This document shows, piece after piece, positions 26,332 to 35,163 of a stretch of 64,000 nt of DNA. The stretch covers positions 1-64,000 of the forward strand of contig NZ_JAALDL010000020.1 in the NCBI RefSeq assembly GCF_011045095.1, in the 5' to 3' direction. Every line of letters begins with the position of its first letter. Position 1 is the stretch's first letter. Position numbers and translations under genes: made by a program. Under the pieces are notes generated by a model, which made no database searches, was not told the origin of the DNA, and worked only from the letters and a program-made list of their open reading frames with translations. The stretch comes from Grimontia sedimenti. Its GTDB lineage: Bacteria; Pseudomonadota; Gammaproteobacteria; Enterobacterales; Vibrionaceae.

Positions 26332-27665
26332 TGGCTCCCTACTCAGAAACCGAATTACCGGCAAAGCAGGGGTTACTGCAACGCATGTGGAAATATCCTG
26401 CATTGGAACACTATGTTCGTCTGGTGATTATCATTTCACTGGTCAACCTTGGTTGGCTGGTTTATGGGATGACGGAAGGAAACTGGTTTGACCGAAACCA
26501 TCTCGACCTTACCAGCCTGAGTAACATGGTGATCGGCAATTTCTTTGTGGCGGTGCTGGTTCGCCAGCAATACACGATCAACTTTTTGTTCTGGCTGGCA
26601 ACCCGTGCGCCTGTGACCTGGCCGCTTTCTATCAGGTGGCATCTGGGCAAGATCTATCACCACGGTGGTCTGCATTCTGGCTGTGCTATCAACGGTAGCC
26701 TTTGGTTTGCGCTGTTTACAGGTGCCATCATCTACCAAAAAATGCACGCCCTCAGCCCAGTGTCAGATCTCAGCCTGTGGTCGACGCTCGGTATCATTGG
26801 CTTGCTAGTGGTGATGATTGCGATGGCAATGCCAAACATTCGCAAGAAATATCACAATGCCTTTGAAGCCTCTCACCGCTTTGCGGGGTGGTCCGTGCTT
26901 ATCCTGTTCTGGGTGCAAACTTTGTCGATAGCCAGTGACCAGAATCCAACGCAACCACTGTGGGACTTTGCCCTGCAAACCCCTTCAGTCTGGCTGCTCA
27001 GTATCATGACCTTCAGCATTCTTCTGCCCTGGCTTCGACTTCGCAGGGTGCCCGTTGAGATCACCACGCCGTCTAACCATGTTGCGCTGTTGAAGTTCAA
27101 TTATGGAGTCACGCCATTTGCTGGCTCTTCCATGGCAATAAGCCGTTCACCTCTGATGGAATGGCACCACTTTGCGAACGTTCCTTCACCGGATGAACCT
27201 GGCTATCGCCTGACCGTGTCACGCGCCGGAGATTGGACAGGTAAGCTGATTGACGACAAACCTTCCCACGTTTGGGTGAAAGGCATTCCGACGGCGGGTG
27301 TGGCGAACATTGAAGTGCTGTTCAAACGTGTGGTGTACGTGGCAACAGGCAGCGGCATTGGGCCATGTCTCCCTCACCTGTTAGCCCAAAAGCTTCCGAT
27401 GCAGTTGGTGTGGTCAACGCGTAATCCGAGAAAAACCTACGGCGATGCCCTCGTCGATGAAATTCTCGCTGCACAGCCAGACGCTCTGATATGGGATACC
27501 GACGAGCTTGGCAAACCGGATATGGTGCAACTCGCTTATGCCGCCTATCAGGCATTTGATGCGGAAGCTGTGATTTGTATCTCTAACCAGAAACTGACCA
27601 GACAAGTGGTGTATGGCATGGAAAGCCGCGGCATTCCTGCTTACGGCGCCATTTGGGATTCTTAA
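26328..27665 (+). CDS. TmpA/TmpL-like membrane FAD/NAD(P) oxidoreductase
   Basis: A 445-residue membrane protein. Five or six predicted transmembrane helices occupy about 30-235. Conserved-looking His residues (His105, His111, His112, His116 in RWHLGKIYHHGGLHSG, and His176, His183 in HNAFEASHRFAGW) could be haem or metal ligands. The C-terminal half resembles a ferredoxin-reductase module: YRLTVSRAGDWTGKLID for flavin contact and VYVATGSGIGPCLP (about 337-349) for NAD(P)H. This layout matches fungal TmpA and the C-terminal part of TmpL. It overlaps the adenylation gene by 4 bases. It may reduce or oxidise the adenylated product at the membrane (inference); the reaction is unknown. Confidence 0.75.
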   Translation: MMAPYSETELPAKQGLLQRMWKYPALEHYVRLVIIISLVNLGWLVYGMTEGNWFDRNHLDLTSLSNMVIGNFFVAVLVRQQYTINFLFWLATRAPVTWPLSIRWHLGKIYHHGGLHSGCAINGSLWFALFTGAIIYQKMHALSPVSDLSLWSTLGIIGLLVVMIAMAMPNIRKKYHNAFEASHRFAGWSVLILFWVQTLSIASDQNPTQPLWDFALQTPSVWLLSIMTFSILLPWLRLRRVPVEITTPSNHVALLKFNYGVTPFAGSSMAISRSPLMEWHHFANVPSPDEPGYRLTVSRAGDWTGKLIDDKPSHVWVKGIPTAGVANIEVLFKRVVYVATGSGIGPCLPHLLAQKLPMQLVWSTRNPRKTYGDALVDEILAAQPDALIWDTDELGKPDMVQLAYAAYQAFDAEAVICISNQKLTRQVVYGMESRGIPAYGAIWDS

Positions 27666-27680
27666 TAAGAGGCTTTGACG

Positions 27681-28445
27681 ATGAACATCAAAACAGAAGT
27701 CGATGGCAATGTAGTCATCATCCGGCTGCACCGCCCAGAGAAACGCAACGCACTCTGTACGCCACTGCTCGAAGAGCTGATGGAAACATTAACACGCTAT
27801 GACGCTGACCCAAATGTCGGATGTTTCGTAGTGACGGGCTCTGAGCAAGTCTTCGCGGCCGGTGCTGATATCAGTGAAATGGCAGATATGAGCTATCAGG
27901 AAATGACAGCGACGGATTACTTTGGAGGCTGGGAGGCGTTTACCCGTATCCGCACGCCAATCATTGCTGCCGTGTCTGGGTATGCACTGGGAGGAGGTTG
28001 TGAGCTCGCCATGATGTGCGACACCATATTCGCTGCTGAGTCTGCACTGTTTGGTCAGCCTGAACTGACTATCGGTGTCATTCCCGGCATGGGTGGCTCC
28101 CAGCGCCTCACCAAACTGGTCGGAAAGTCCAAAGCCACGGACATGATCCTGACTGGCAGAATGATGGATGCCGTTGAAGCAGAACGCGCAGGACTGGTTT
28201 CCCGTGTGGTGCCAGATGAACAATTAATGCAAGAAACGCTCGAAGCCGCTAAAACCATCGCGCGATATAGCAAGCCCGCGGTTCTACTGGCAAAAGAGTG
28301 CGTGCTAAACGCAGAAAAACTGTCCGTGGAAGATGGGGTTCGAATGGAACGCCGCGCGTTTCATGGGCTGTTTGCTACGGAAGATCAAAAAGAAGGCATG
28401 CACGCTTTCATCGAAAAACGACAACCGCAATTCATTGGAAACTGA
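27681..28445 (+). CDS. Enoyl-CoA hydratase/isomerase (crotonase) family
   Basis: A 254-residue crotonase that adds water to 2-enoyl-CoA (family role). It contains AAGADISEM for the oxyanion hole, ALGGGCELAMMCD and GQPELTIGVIPGMGGSQRL, which carry both catalytic glutamates of classical enoyl-CoA hydratases; the C terminus EGMHAFIEKRQPQF is also canonical. The ATG at 27681 is preceded by AAGAGG; a TTG at 27675 would add two residues. It begins 15 bp after the oxidoreductase, so it is the third gene of the operon. Its presence suggests the pathway handles a CoA thioester or alpha,beta-unsaturated acid. Confidence 0.9.
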   Translation: MNIKTEVDGNVVIIRLHRPEKRNALCTPLLEELMETLTRYDADPNVGCFVVTGSEQVFAAGADISEMADMSYQEMTATDYFGGWEAFTRIRTPIIAAVSGYALGGGCELAMMCDTIFAAESALFGQPELTIGVIPGMGGSQRLTKLVGKSKATDMILTGRMMDAVEAERAGLVSRVVPDEQLMQETLEAAKTIARYSKPAVLLAKECVLNAEKLSVEDGVRMERRAFHGLFATEDQKEGMHAFIEKRQPQFIGN

Positions 28446-28464
28446 CATCTCGCTTCTGTTTTTT

Positions 28465-28488
28465 GGCGCCTGTCCTGGGCGCTTTTTT
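28465..28488 (+). terminator. Terminator of the adenylation-oxidoreductase-hydratase operon
   Basis: Stem GCGCC / GGCGC with a 7-base loop followed by TTTTTT, 20 bp after the hydratase stop. Confidence 0.8.
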
Positions 28489-28579
28489 ATTTAACCTGGG
28501 TTAGCACCGAGTATCTAACTTTAGACAACTTCCTATTTCGCGTCTCGATACACTCTCCTATGCAACTTTTTGTTATTAG

Positions 28580-28605
28580 GGGCTGTTGAGTATCCTCAGC
28601 AGCCC
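28580..28605 (+). other. 11-base stem-loop just before the HlyD gene
   Basis: GGGCTGTTGAG / CTCAGCAGCCC forms an 11-pair stem (one G-T pair) with a TATC loop, 28 bp before the HlyD ATG and followed by TTTCT. It could be a terminator isolating the exporter genes, or a leader structure. It starts with the recurring GGG(T/G)CTG(T/C)TGA motif also found at three other intergenic sites. Confidence 0.5.
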
Positions 28606-28633
28606 TTTCTGATCTGTATTCGAGGCGTTTTCA

Positions 28634-29758
28634 ATGAATGAAAGCAATCCGCCGCAGGAGGCGAACAAACCACCCACAAATGCCAATGAGCCCAAAGCCG
28701 CCAGCAGCGCACGCAGATTCACTTACTACCTGATCGCGGCTGCGCTGGTTATTTGGTGCTATTCGCTGTGGGCAGATCGCGTCACGCCCATGACAGATCA
28801 TGGCCGCGTTAATGGACAATTGATACGGATCAGTCCGCAGATTTCAGGGCCAATTTCTGCCATTTCTATCCTCAATAATGCAGAGGTCAAACGTGGCCAA
28901 CTTTTGATGTCCATCGACAAGCAACCTTTCGAGTTAAATGTCAACGCAGCAAGACTGGCGCTTCAACAATCCACACAATCCGTGAATGCCGATTCCGCCG
29001 CCATTGATGCTGCGAAAGCCAATGAAGTTGCCGCCCGCGTTAAGGTCAGTAATGCCAAACAACATGCGGAGCGAAACATGGCACTGGCAAGACTTGGCGT
29101 CGTCAGTCAGGCAACACTGGATGACAGTTTGGCTTCTCTTGATGCCGCTAAAGCGAGTCTGGCTCAGGCCACGGCTGATCTCGCTAAAGCCCAACAGGAA
29201 CTGGGCCCCAAAGGAGAAAACAACCCACAAGTAAAAACCGCCTTGAACAATTTGGACCAAGCACTGCTCAACCTTTCCTATACAGATATCCGAGCGCCCG
29301 CCGCGGGGGTGATCACCAACATGAACCTGTCTGCGGGTGACTTTGCGGCGACAGGTAAACCGCTCCTGACGTTTATCAATAATCGTCATTTTTGGCTCAC
29401 TGCCATGGTCACGGAGAACTCTTTGGCTTACGTGAAGAAAGGTACCGTGGTTAAGATTGTGTTTGACGCCTACCCCGGCGAGATTTTCCATGGAGAAGTC
29501 ACTTCCGTTGGCTGGGGAAGCAGCGGTAATGGCAGCCTGCAAGTCGATGGCAACAGTGGTTTGTTTGACTCCCCTACTGGCATACAGCATTCGCAGCGGT
29601 TTCCCGTCAATATCCGCTACTTTGATTTGCCGGCAGATATCCAGCTTCGCTACGGCGGTCGCGCTACAGTCAGCTTCTTCCCTGGGCAGTCCACCATTGG
29701 TGAGTTGCTACTGGATGCCTGGACCTGGCTCTGGAGCTACCTGAGCTATGTCTCTTAG
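28634..29758 (+). CDS. HlyD/EmrA-family membrane fusion protein
   Basis: A 374-residue periplasmic adaptor. A Pro/Asn-rich cytoplasmic N terminus and one transmembrane helix (about 29-48) precede the biotinyl-lipoyl-like half motif GQLIRISPQISGPISAI. A coiled-coil hairpin (about 95-200, rich in Ala, Lys, Gln) and the second half SYTDIRAPAAGVITNMNLSAGDF follow. It links an inner-membrane pump to an outer-membrane channel. The next gene starts 2 bp after its stop and encodes the likely pump partner. Confidence 0.88.
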   Translation: MNESNPPQEANKPPTNANEPKAASSARRFTYYLIAAALVIWCYSLWADRVTPMTDHGRVNGQLIRISPQISGPISAISILNNAEVKRGQLLMSIDKQPFELNVNAARLALQQSTQSVNADSAAIDAAKANEVAARVKVSNAKQHAERNMALARLGVVSQATLDDSLASLDAAKASLAQATADLAKAQQELGPKGENNPQVKTALNNLDQALLNLSYTDIRAPAAGVITNMNLSAGDFAATGKPLLTFINNRHFWLTAMVTENSLAYVKKGTVVKIVFDAYPGEIFHGEVTSVGWGSSGNGSLQVDGNSGLFDSPTGIQHSQRFPVNIRYFDLPADIQLRYGGRATVSFFPGQSTIGELLLDAWTWLWSYLSYVS

Positions 29759-29760
29759 TT

Positions 29761-30774
29761 ATGCCTCATCAAGCCATGTTTAGAAACAGTGGTAACGGAA
29801 TCATCCGTGTTGCTGTTTTTCCTGTGCTGCTTCTGTTCTGGCAGCATGTTTTTGGCACAGACATTCCGCTTCTTGCACCTGCGATTTGTGCGGTATTCCT
29901 GACGACATCATCCAAGCCTCCGCCTCTTATCATGGTGTTTCTGATGGCAGCCATCTTGTTTGCCACCGCCTGGTTTCAGGGGGCCTTGAGTAACCTTCTG
30001 ATAGACCAGCCCTTGGTCTATTACTGTGTACTGTTTGTAGTATTTTACTGGTGCATGCAGCGCGCACGTGAAAACCCTCAGGATTTACTGGCAACGCTCT
30101 TGATTGTATCGACCGCGATGATTGCCGTGTTTTCCCGTCAGAAAGGCCTCGATGTCAGTCAGATCCCGCTGGCTTTAATGAAGAACATACTGATTGCGGG
30201 TTTTACTGCCTACCTCGGCTATTTTCTGGTGCCGGGCGGCGACCCTATTGCACCCGATCCTGTTCCTGCTCCCCACCAGCCGATTCACACGGAAATCTGG
30301 CATATCGCTTTCAAAGCTGCCGTGGTACTCATTGTGCTGGTGAATGCGATCAGCTTTGATTTAGTTCAGAGCACCATAGTCACCATTACTGTTGCGCTAA
30401 TCATCAAAGATCCGGATCCCTCCGCTGGCCACAATTACGGCGTTCGGAGGTTATTGGCGACATATGCTGGCTTTCTCTACGCCCTTCCAGTACTTCTAAT
30501 GAATCTGCTTCAAACCAACCTTGTCGGGCACGTCAGTGTGACCATCATCTGTGCCTTGTTGATGGGAATCCATGCCGCCACCAAGCGCGCCAACTTCAAC
30601 ACCATTCAGCTTTTATATTCTGGCTTCGTCGTCCTGATTTATTATGGTATTACCCAAAACGCCGGAAGTGCTTTTGTCGAAGACGGCAAGAGGTTGTTGT
30701 CCATCATGGCTGCCGTGCTGCTGGGAACCGGTGTTTTAATTTTGCTTCAGCCTTACCAAAGGCAGCTTGGATAA
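29761..30774 (+). CDS. DUF2955 / aromatic acid exporter-like inner-membrane protein
   Basis: A 337-residue protein with two blocks of hydrophobic helices (about 15-155 and 185-335) separated by a short Pro-rich loop (about 160-176), the duplicated FUSC-like topology of DUF2955. The NYGVRRLLATYAGF segment lies near the start of a helix in the second block. Tight coupling to HlyD resembles AaeA-AaeB aromatic carboxylic acid efflux systems, so export of a small organic acid is plausible. Whether it exports the product of the preceding adenylation operon is speculation from proximity. Confidence 0.75.
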   Translation: MPHQAMFRNSGNGIIRVAVFPVLLLFWQHVFGTDIPLLAPAICAVFLTTSSKPPPLIMVFLMAAILFATAWFQGALSNLLIDQPLVYYCVLFVVFYWCMQRARENPQDLLATLLIVSTAMIAVFSRQKGLDVSQIPLALMKNILIAGFTAYLGYFLVPGGDPIAPDPVPAPHQPIHTEIWHIAFKAAVVLIVLVNAISFDLVQSTIVTITVALIIKDPDPSAGHNYGVRRLLATYAGFLYALPVLLMNLLQTNLVGHVSVTIICALLMGIHAATKRANFNTIQLLYSGFVVLIYYGITQNAGSAFVEDGKRLLSIMAAVLLGTGVLILLQPYQRQLG

Positions 30775-30883
30775 AAGATTTGTCGACGTCTTCTCAATTT
30801 GATTTTTTTATTGATGACAGTTATAACTTTCTAAACGACAGTATTATCGTTAGCTTGAATTAATGAGTTTCAGGTTGGTCAAA

Positions 30884-30955
30884 ATGATGAATGTGAATAA
30901 ATTAAATCGCTGGTGTACTCAGGACTACAAAATCGCTTTTTTCTTCCCTGCATAA
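30884..30955 (+). CDS. tnaC: TnaC-type tryptophanase leader (arrest) peptide
   Basis: A 23-residue ORF 218 bp upstream of tnaA. Its second half carries Trp10, Asp14 and Pro22 in RWCTQDYKIAFFFPA. The Trp-to-Asp distance (4) and Asp-to-Pro distance (8) are exactly those of the essential Trp12, Asp16 and Pro24 of E. coli TnaC, and the AFFFP ending resembles Proteus TnaC. Free tryptophan binding to the ribosome is known to stall this peptide at its stop codon and block Rho, inducing tnaA. Here one Ala follows the Pro and the stop is TAA rather than TGA. An in-frame ATG at 30863 would give a 30-residue form; neither has a strong ribosome site. Confidence 0.85.
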   Translation: MMNVNKLNRWCTQDYKIAFFFPA

Positions 30956-31173
30956 GCATTCCTTTTGCGCAGTCCCTGCGCGCACTTATCGAAAAGTCGT
31001 ATCAATAACCCGATTCACTTAATAGTGTTTTCGTATTGTCACGCTTACTGCTTCGATAATTAAACCTAATGCAAAAATTCGAAATCAGATTAATTTCCTG
31101 ACGGAAGCCTAGTGCCTAAATAAAATGAATAATTGGCAAGTTTTCCGTCAGATAAAAATTTAAGGTAGAAAAA
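30956..31173 (+). promoter_or_regulatory. tnaC-tnaA spacer, expected Rho-dependent attenuation region
   Basis: Untranslated 218-base spacer after the leader peptide. The first 35 bases are C-rich (CCTTTTGCGCAGTCCCTGCG) and contain a short GCGCAG / CTGCGC hairpin at 30967-30981. A C-rich stretch next to the leader stop is where E. coli tna has its rut site. I could not identify a boxA. The tnaA ribosome site is AAGG, 12 bases before the ATG. Confidence 0.5.
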
Positions 31174-32640
31174 ATGGAAAACTTCAAACACCTCCCAGAA
31201 CCATTCCGTATCCGTGTGATTGAGCCAGTAAAACGCACCACCCGTGCGTATCGCGAAGAAGCCATTTTAAAAGCGGGTATGAACCCCTTCCTGTTGGACA
31301 GTGAAGACGTGTTTATCGACCTGCTGACGGACAGTGGTACAGGCGCTCTCACTCAGGAAATGCAGGCAGCTATGCTGCGCGGTGATGAAGCCTACAGCGG
31401 TAGCCGTAGCTACTATGCGCTGTCCAACGCGGTAAAGGACATCTTCGGCTATGACCTCACCATTCCAACCCACCAAGGGCGTGGTGCAGAGCAAATCTAC
31501 ATTCCTGTGTTGATCAAAAAGCGCGAGCTAGAGAAAGGTTTGGATCGCAGCAAAATGGTGGCGCTATCGAACTACTTCTTCGACACCACACAAGGCCATA
31601 CTCAGGTAAACTGCTGTGTTGCTAAAAACGTTTATACCAAAGATGCGTTTGATACCTCAGTCACCGCTGACTTCAAAGGCAACTTTGATCTGCAAAAGCT
31701 GGAAGCAGCTATCCTCGACGCTGGCGCTGCCAACGTGCCATACATTGTGAGCACCATTACCTGTAACTCCGCGGGCGGTCAGCCGGTTTCTATTGCTAAC
31801 CTGAAAGCGGTGTATGAGATTGCCAAACGCTACGACATTCCGGTGATCATGGACTCGGCGCGCTTTGCGGAAAACGCCTATTTCGTCCAGCAACGCGAAC
31901 CCGGATTCAAAGATTGGACGATTGCTGAAATCACCCGCGAAGCTTACAAATATGCGGATGGCCTGGCGATGTCAGCGAAGAAAGATGCCATGGTTCAAAT
32001 GGGCGGACTGCTGTGCTTCAAAGACGACGCTTTCATGGACGTGTATCAGGAATGCCGCACCCTTTGCGTGGTGCAGGAAGGCTTCCCAACTTATGGCGGA
32101 CTGGAAGGTGGCGCGATGGAGCGCTTAGCTGTGGGCCTTTATGACGGTATGCGTCAGGAATGGCTGGAATACCGCATCAAGCAGGTTCAATATCTGGTTG
32201 ATGGCTTGGAAGCGATTGGCATTGTTTGCCAACAAGCTGGCGGTCATGCGGCGTTTGTCGATGCTGGTAAGTTGCTCCCACACATTCCTTCTGACCAATT
32301 CCCGGCACATGCATTGGCGTGTGAGCTTTACAAAGTTGCCGGCATCCGGGCAGTGGAAATCGGTTCACTGCTTCTGGGTCGCGACCCTGCCACTGGCAAA
32401 CAACATCCATGTCCGGCTGAGTTGCTTCGTCTGACCATCCCGCGTGCGACTTACACCCAATCACACATGGACTTCATCATTGAAGCGTTCGGTGAAGTGA
32501 AGAAAAATGCGCACAATGTGAAAGGACTCGACTTTACGTATGAACCTTCCGTCCTCCGTCACTTTACGGCAAGACTCAAAGAAGTGGGGCCAGCGGAAGT
32601 AAAAAAGCACAACGCTGCTGAGCTGGAAAGTGTGTCGTAG
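31174..32640 (+). CDS. tnaA: Tryptophanase
   Basis: A 488-residue PLP enzyme that cleaves L-tryptophan to indole, pyruvate and ammonia. Near-identical family segments run from the N terminus ([20 protein letters not shown]) through [12 protein letters not shown] and the PLP lysine Lys270 in [12 protein letters not shown]. It is slightly longer than E. coli TnaA (471) at the C terminus. It lies behind a TnaC-type leader, so tryptophan induction is expected. No tnaB permease follows; a bidirectional terminator does. Confidence 0.96.
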   Translation: MENFKHLPEPFRIRVIEPVKRTTRAYREEAILKAGMNPFLLDSEDVFIDLLTDSGTGALTQEMQAAMLRGDEAYSGSRSYYALSNAVKDIFGYDLTIPTHQGRGAEQIYIPVLIKKRELEKGLDRSKMVALSNYFFDTTQGHTQVNCCVAKNVYTKDAFDTSVTADFKGNFDLQKLEAAILDAGAANVPYIVSTITCNSAGGQPVSIANLKAVYEIAKRYDIPVIMDSARFAENAYFVQQREPGFKDWTIAEITREAYKYADGLAMSAKKDAMVQMGGLLCFKDDAFMDVYQECRTLCVVQEGFPTYGGLEGGAMERLAVGLYDGMRQEWLEYRIKQVQYLVDGLEAIGIVCQQAGGHAAFVDAGKLLPHIPSDQFPAHALACELYKVAGIRAVEIGSLLLGRDPATGKQHPCPAELLRLTIPRATYTQSHMDFIIEAFGEVKKNAHNVKGLDFTYEPSVLRHFTARLKEVGPAEVKKHNAAELESVS

Positions 32641-32718
32641 GTGTGCTCACCGCAATTTTCCATTTCCTCGCCATGGCAGGCAAGTTACCCTCATTAATCG
32701 GTTGAATCACCGGTAACG

Positions 32719-32746
32719 CAATAAGGCCGATTACTCGGCCTTATTG
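32719..32746. terminator. Bidirectional terminator between tnaA and the sensor kinase
   Basis: Perfect 12-base stem CAATAAGGCCGA / TCGGCCTTATTG with a TTAC loop. It overlaps the stop codon of the convergent kinase gene. Confidence 0.85.
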
Positions 32747-34362
32747 TTTCCTGACGCCGTCCCTTCGTCGTCATCTTTGGAAACCGCACTGAATGAAGGT
32801 AATGTCACCGGGTGCCCGTTCCTTTCTTTGGTAGAGAGGTGCATGTCTTCACTTTGTGTGCCTTCCTCCTCGTCAGAGGTTTCCGCTTTGACTGGCGGAT
32901 AATCCGATTGTAAGGGCGGAGAATCCTCTTCAAAGTCCATTGCTGTTGGCACCGCTCTGATCTGGGCTCTCGGTTTCGCCATGACGGAGGACAATACAAA
33001 ACAGACGCGGTAACGCGGTATTTCAGCGACTTGTGGTGGTGACACTTGGCGCTGACTTTGGTGCAGACTGAGAATGGCATCCACGATCTTGCTTCCCATA
33101 CCCAATGAGCCAGTGTCACTGGTTTCATCGACGGCGTTTTCAATGCAAAAGCTAATGTTCGCTCCCTTGGCCTTGGCCGCGTCCATCAGAATGGAAGCGC
33201 GTGCAGGGCTATGTCGAATGGCATTTTCCATTAAGTTGTCGAACACTCGATTTATCAGCACTTCATCTGCGAACACATTTAAGGGTTCGGAAACCGTTAT
33301 CACTAAATCGACCTGTTTCTTTTTCAATTGAAGTTCGAAACGGTGGCGAACATCCTCAAATAGCTCGCGCACATCAATCTCTCGATAAGAAAGCACAATC
33401 TTTGCGGATGGTGATCTCGCAGCTTCAAGCTGACTTTTTAAATGTCCCTGCAGGCGCTGGGCATTGTGGTAAGCCGTGTCGATCATGCCCCGACCTTCAT
33501 CATGCTGGATTCGCCAGGTTTCGAGATACCCGAGAATATTCGCCAAAGGCGTTTTCAGGTCGTGACTCAGTTGCACCAAATGCTCGCGTCGTTGTGCTTC
33601 TTGCACCCTAAGCTGAATAAATTGCTGTTGGATAACCGCCATCATTCTGCGGTATTGATTCGCCAGATCCTGAAGTTCCGGTGACCGTAGATACAGCGGG
33701 GGAGAAACTCGAAATTCGGTTTTCGCTGATTCTTCTATCTGCTTCACCATCAGCCTTCCCGGCGTGATGATTCCACGATGAACCATGCGATAAACCACTA
33801 AAGCGAAGAGCAAAATCGCGACCAACGCAGCAGCAACAACCGGTGCGTACTGAAGCAAATTTTCGGTATCGGCAAAGGCGTTGTAACCCTGACTGCCAAT
33901 AAGAACATAGAGGTAACCCGCCACCTGTCCGTCAGCATCAATTTGTGCCGCAGAGAACACCTTCTCACCTTGTTGAGATAAGGGATCTTCTCCTAAAACA
34001 GGGAACGGCTCTCCGCGAAGAAACTGTTTAATAGGCTCAACATCTACCTGCAAACGAATGACATCTTCTATAGGAGGACCAGAGGTAGTGATATTGCCCT
34101 GAGGGTCAAGAAAGTAGATTTCAAAGTCAGGGCCCAGCAACATCAAAGTGTGAAAGATAGAGGACAGCGCCTCCGGACTATAGTCATCACCGACCATCAA
34201 GGGATTATCATCCCGCATGTGCATCGCAAGATCTTTATGCAGCAGTTGCCGCGAGCGCTGTTCATTTTGCTGCCACACCGACACACTTAGCAGGGTTAAA
34301 AGTGCTGCGCTGCACAAGAACCAAATCAAGGTGAATAACAGCAGACGGTTTTTAAACGCCAA
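32731..34362 (-). CDS. Membrane sensor histidine kinase with reduced ATP-binding domain
   Basis: A 543-residue kinase paired with the response regulator 24 bp upstream. Order: TM1 (about 8-29), periplasmic sensor domain (about 30-172), TM2 (173-195), HAMP-like linker, dimerisation helix with phospho-acceptor His267 in LSHDLKTPL, and ATP-binding domain with N box Asn380 in NLMENAIRHS. After this the usual G1 (DxGxG) and F boxes are missing; a single GMGSKIVDAIL segment (421-431) remains, so the ATP lid is strongly shortened. Residues about 455-543 form an acidic, Ser/Pro-rich tail without known domain. The signal sensed is unknown. Confidence 0.85.
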   Translation of the reverse strand: MAFKNRLLLFTLIWFLCSAALLTLLSVSVWQQNEQRSRQLLHKDLAMHMRDDNPLMVGDDYSPEALSSIFHTLMLLGPDFEIYFLDPQGNITTSGPPIEDVIRLQVDVEPIKQFLRGEPFPVLGEDPLSQQGEKVFSAAQIDADGQVAGYLYVLIGSQGYNAFADTENLLQYAPVVAAALVAILLFALVVYRMVHRGIITPGRLMVKQIEESAKTEFRVSPPLYLRSPELQDLANQYRRMMAVIQQQFIQLRVQEAQRREHLVQLSHDLKTPLANILGYLETWRIQHDEGRGMIDTAYHNAQRLQGHLKSQLEAARSPSAKIVLSYREIDVRELFEDVRHRFELQLKKKQVDLVITVSEPLNVFADEVLINRVFDNLMENAIRHSPARASILMDAAKAKGANISFCIENAVDETSDTGSLGMGSKIVDAILSLHQSQRQVSPPQVAEIPRYRVCFVLSSVMAKPRAQIRAVPTAMDFEEDSPPLQSDYPPVKAETSDEEEGTQSEDMHLSTKERNGHPVTLPSFSAVSKDDDEGTASGNNKAE

Positions 34363-34386
34363 TATTTACCTCCCGTCCCTCATCGG

Positions 34387-35163
34387 TTAAATGGTCGCCC
34401 GTTGGATCATGGACGGATCGGAGGCTTCACGGAACTTGTAGCCGACTCCCCAAACCGTGTGAATGTATTTAGGTGCCGCAGGGTTACTTTCCAATTTGCT
34501 ACGTAGCCTGTTGATAGCGCAACACACAGTGTGTCGATATCCGTCGTAATCGGTGTTCCATACCCGGCTAAGCAATTCGTCTTTACTGAAGACGCGATCG
34601 GGGCGCTTTGCCAGGCAGCATAACAAGGAGAATTCTGTTGGTGTCAGGTCGATTTCACGACCTTCTAACTTGACGCTATGGGTTTCAGGACAGATTTCCA
34701 GATGCTGGAAAAGTAGCGCAGTAGAATGCTCGCTGCTCATCTCACAACTGTTAGACTTCAATTCTTTTACTGATCCAGACTGCCACTGGCTATGAAGGGA
34801 AACGCGGCGCATCAGTGCCCTTACCCTTGCCTGAAACTCAATCACACTGAAAGGCTTGGCAAGATAATCATCTGCACCGGCTTCAAAGCCTTCCACCATG
34901 TCAGATTCAGAATCCAACGCGGTCAACATCAATACGGGAATACCGTTTTCTTGCTGGCGGAGAAACTCACAGAACGTTTTACCGTCTCCATCATCCAGAC
35001 CTCTATCCAAAACAATAGCGGCGATGTTTTCGTTAGCCAACGCACGATATCCCTCCTCTAATGAAGAGCCTTTAATGACTTCAAAGCCCATCACTTTGAG
35101 GTGCAAGGCAATAAGGCCTGCGATATCAGCGTCATCTTCCAGAACCAAAACTGATTGTTGCAT
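34387..35163 (-). CDS. OmpR/PhoB-family response regulator
   Basis: A 258-residue regulator. The receiver domain (1-118) has Asp10/Asp11, phospho-acceptor Asp53 in VLDRGL and Lys103 in LAKPF. A linker of about 45 residues leads to a winged-helix DNA-binding domain (about 160-250) with DLTPTEFSLLCCLAKRPDRV and the WGVGYKF wing. It precedes the kinase gene in one operon. A direct repeat CTTACATTT CTTACATCA at 35301-35318 upstream could be its own binding site. Confidence 0.9.
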   Translation of the reverse strand: MQQSVLVLEDDADIAGLIALHLKVMGFEVIKGSSLEEGYRALANENIAAIVLDRGLDDGDGKTFCEFLRQQENGIPVLMLTALDSESDMVEGFEAGADDYLAKPFSVIEFQARVRALMRRVSLHSQWQSGSVKELKSNSCEMSSEHSTALLFQHLEICPETHSVKLEGREIDLTPTEFSLLCCLAKRPDRVFSKDELLSRVWNTDYDGYRHTVCCAINRLRSKLESNPAAPKYIHTVWGVGYKFREASDPSMIQRATI

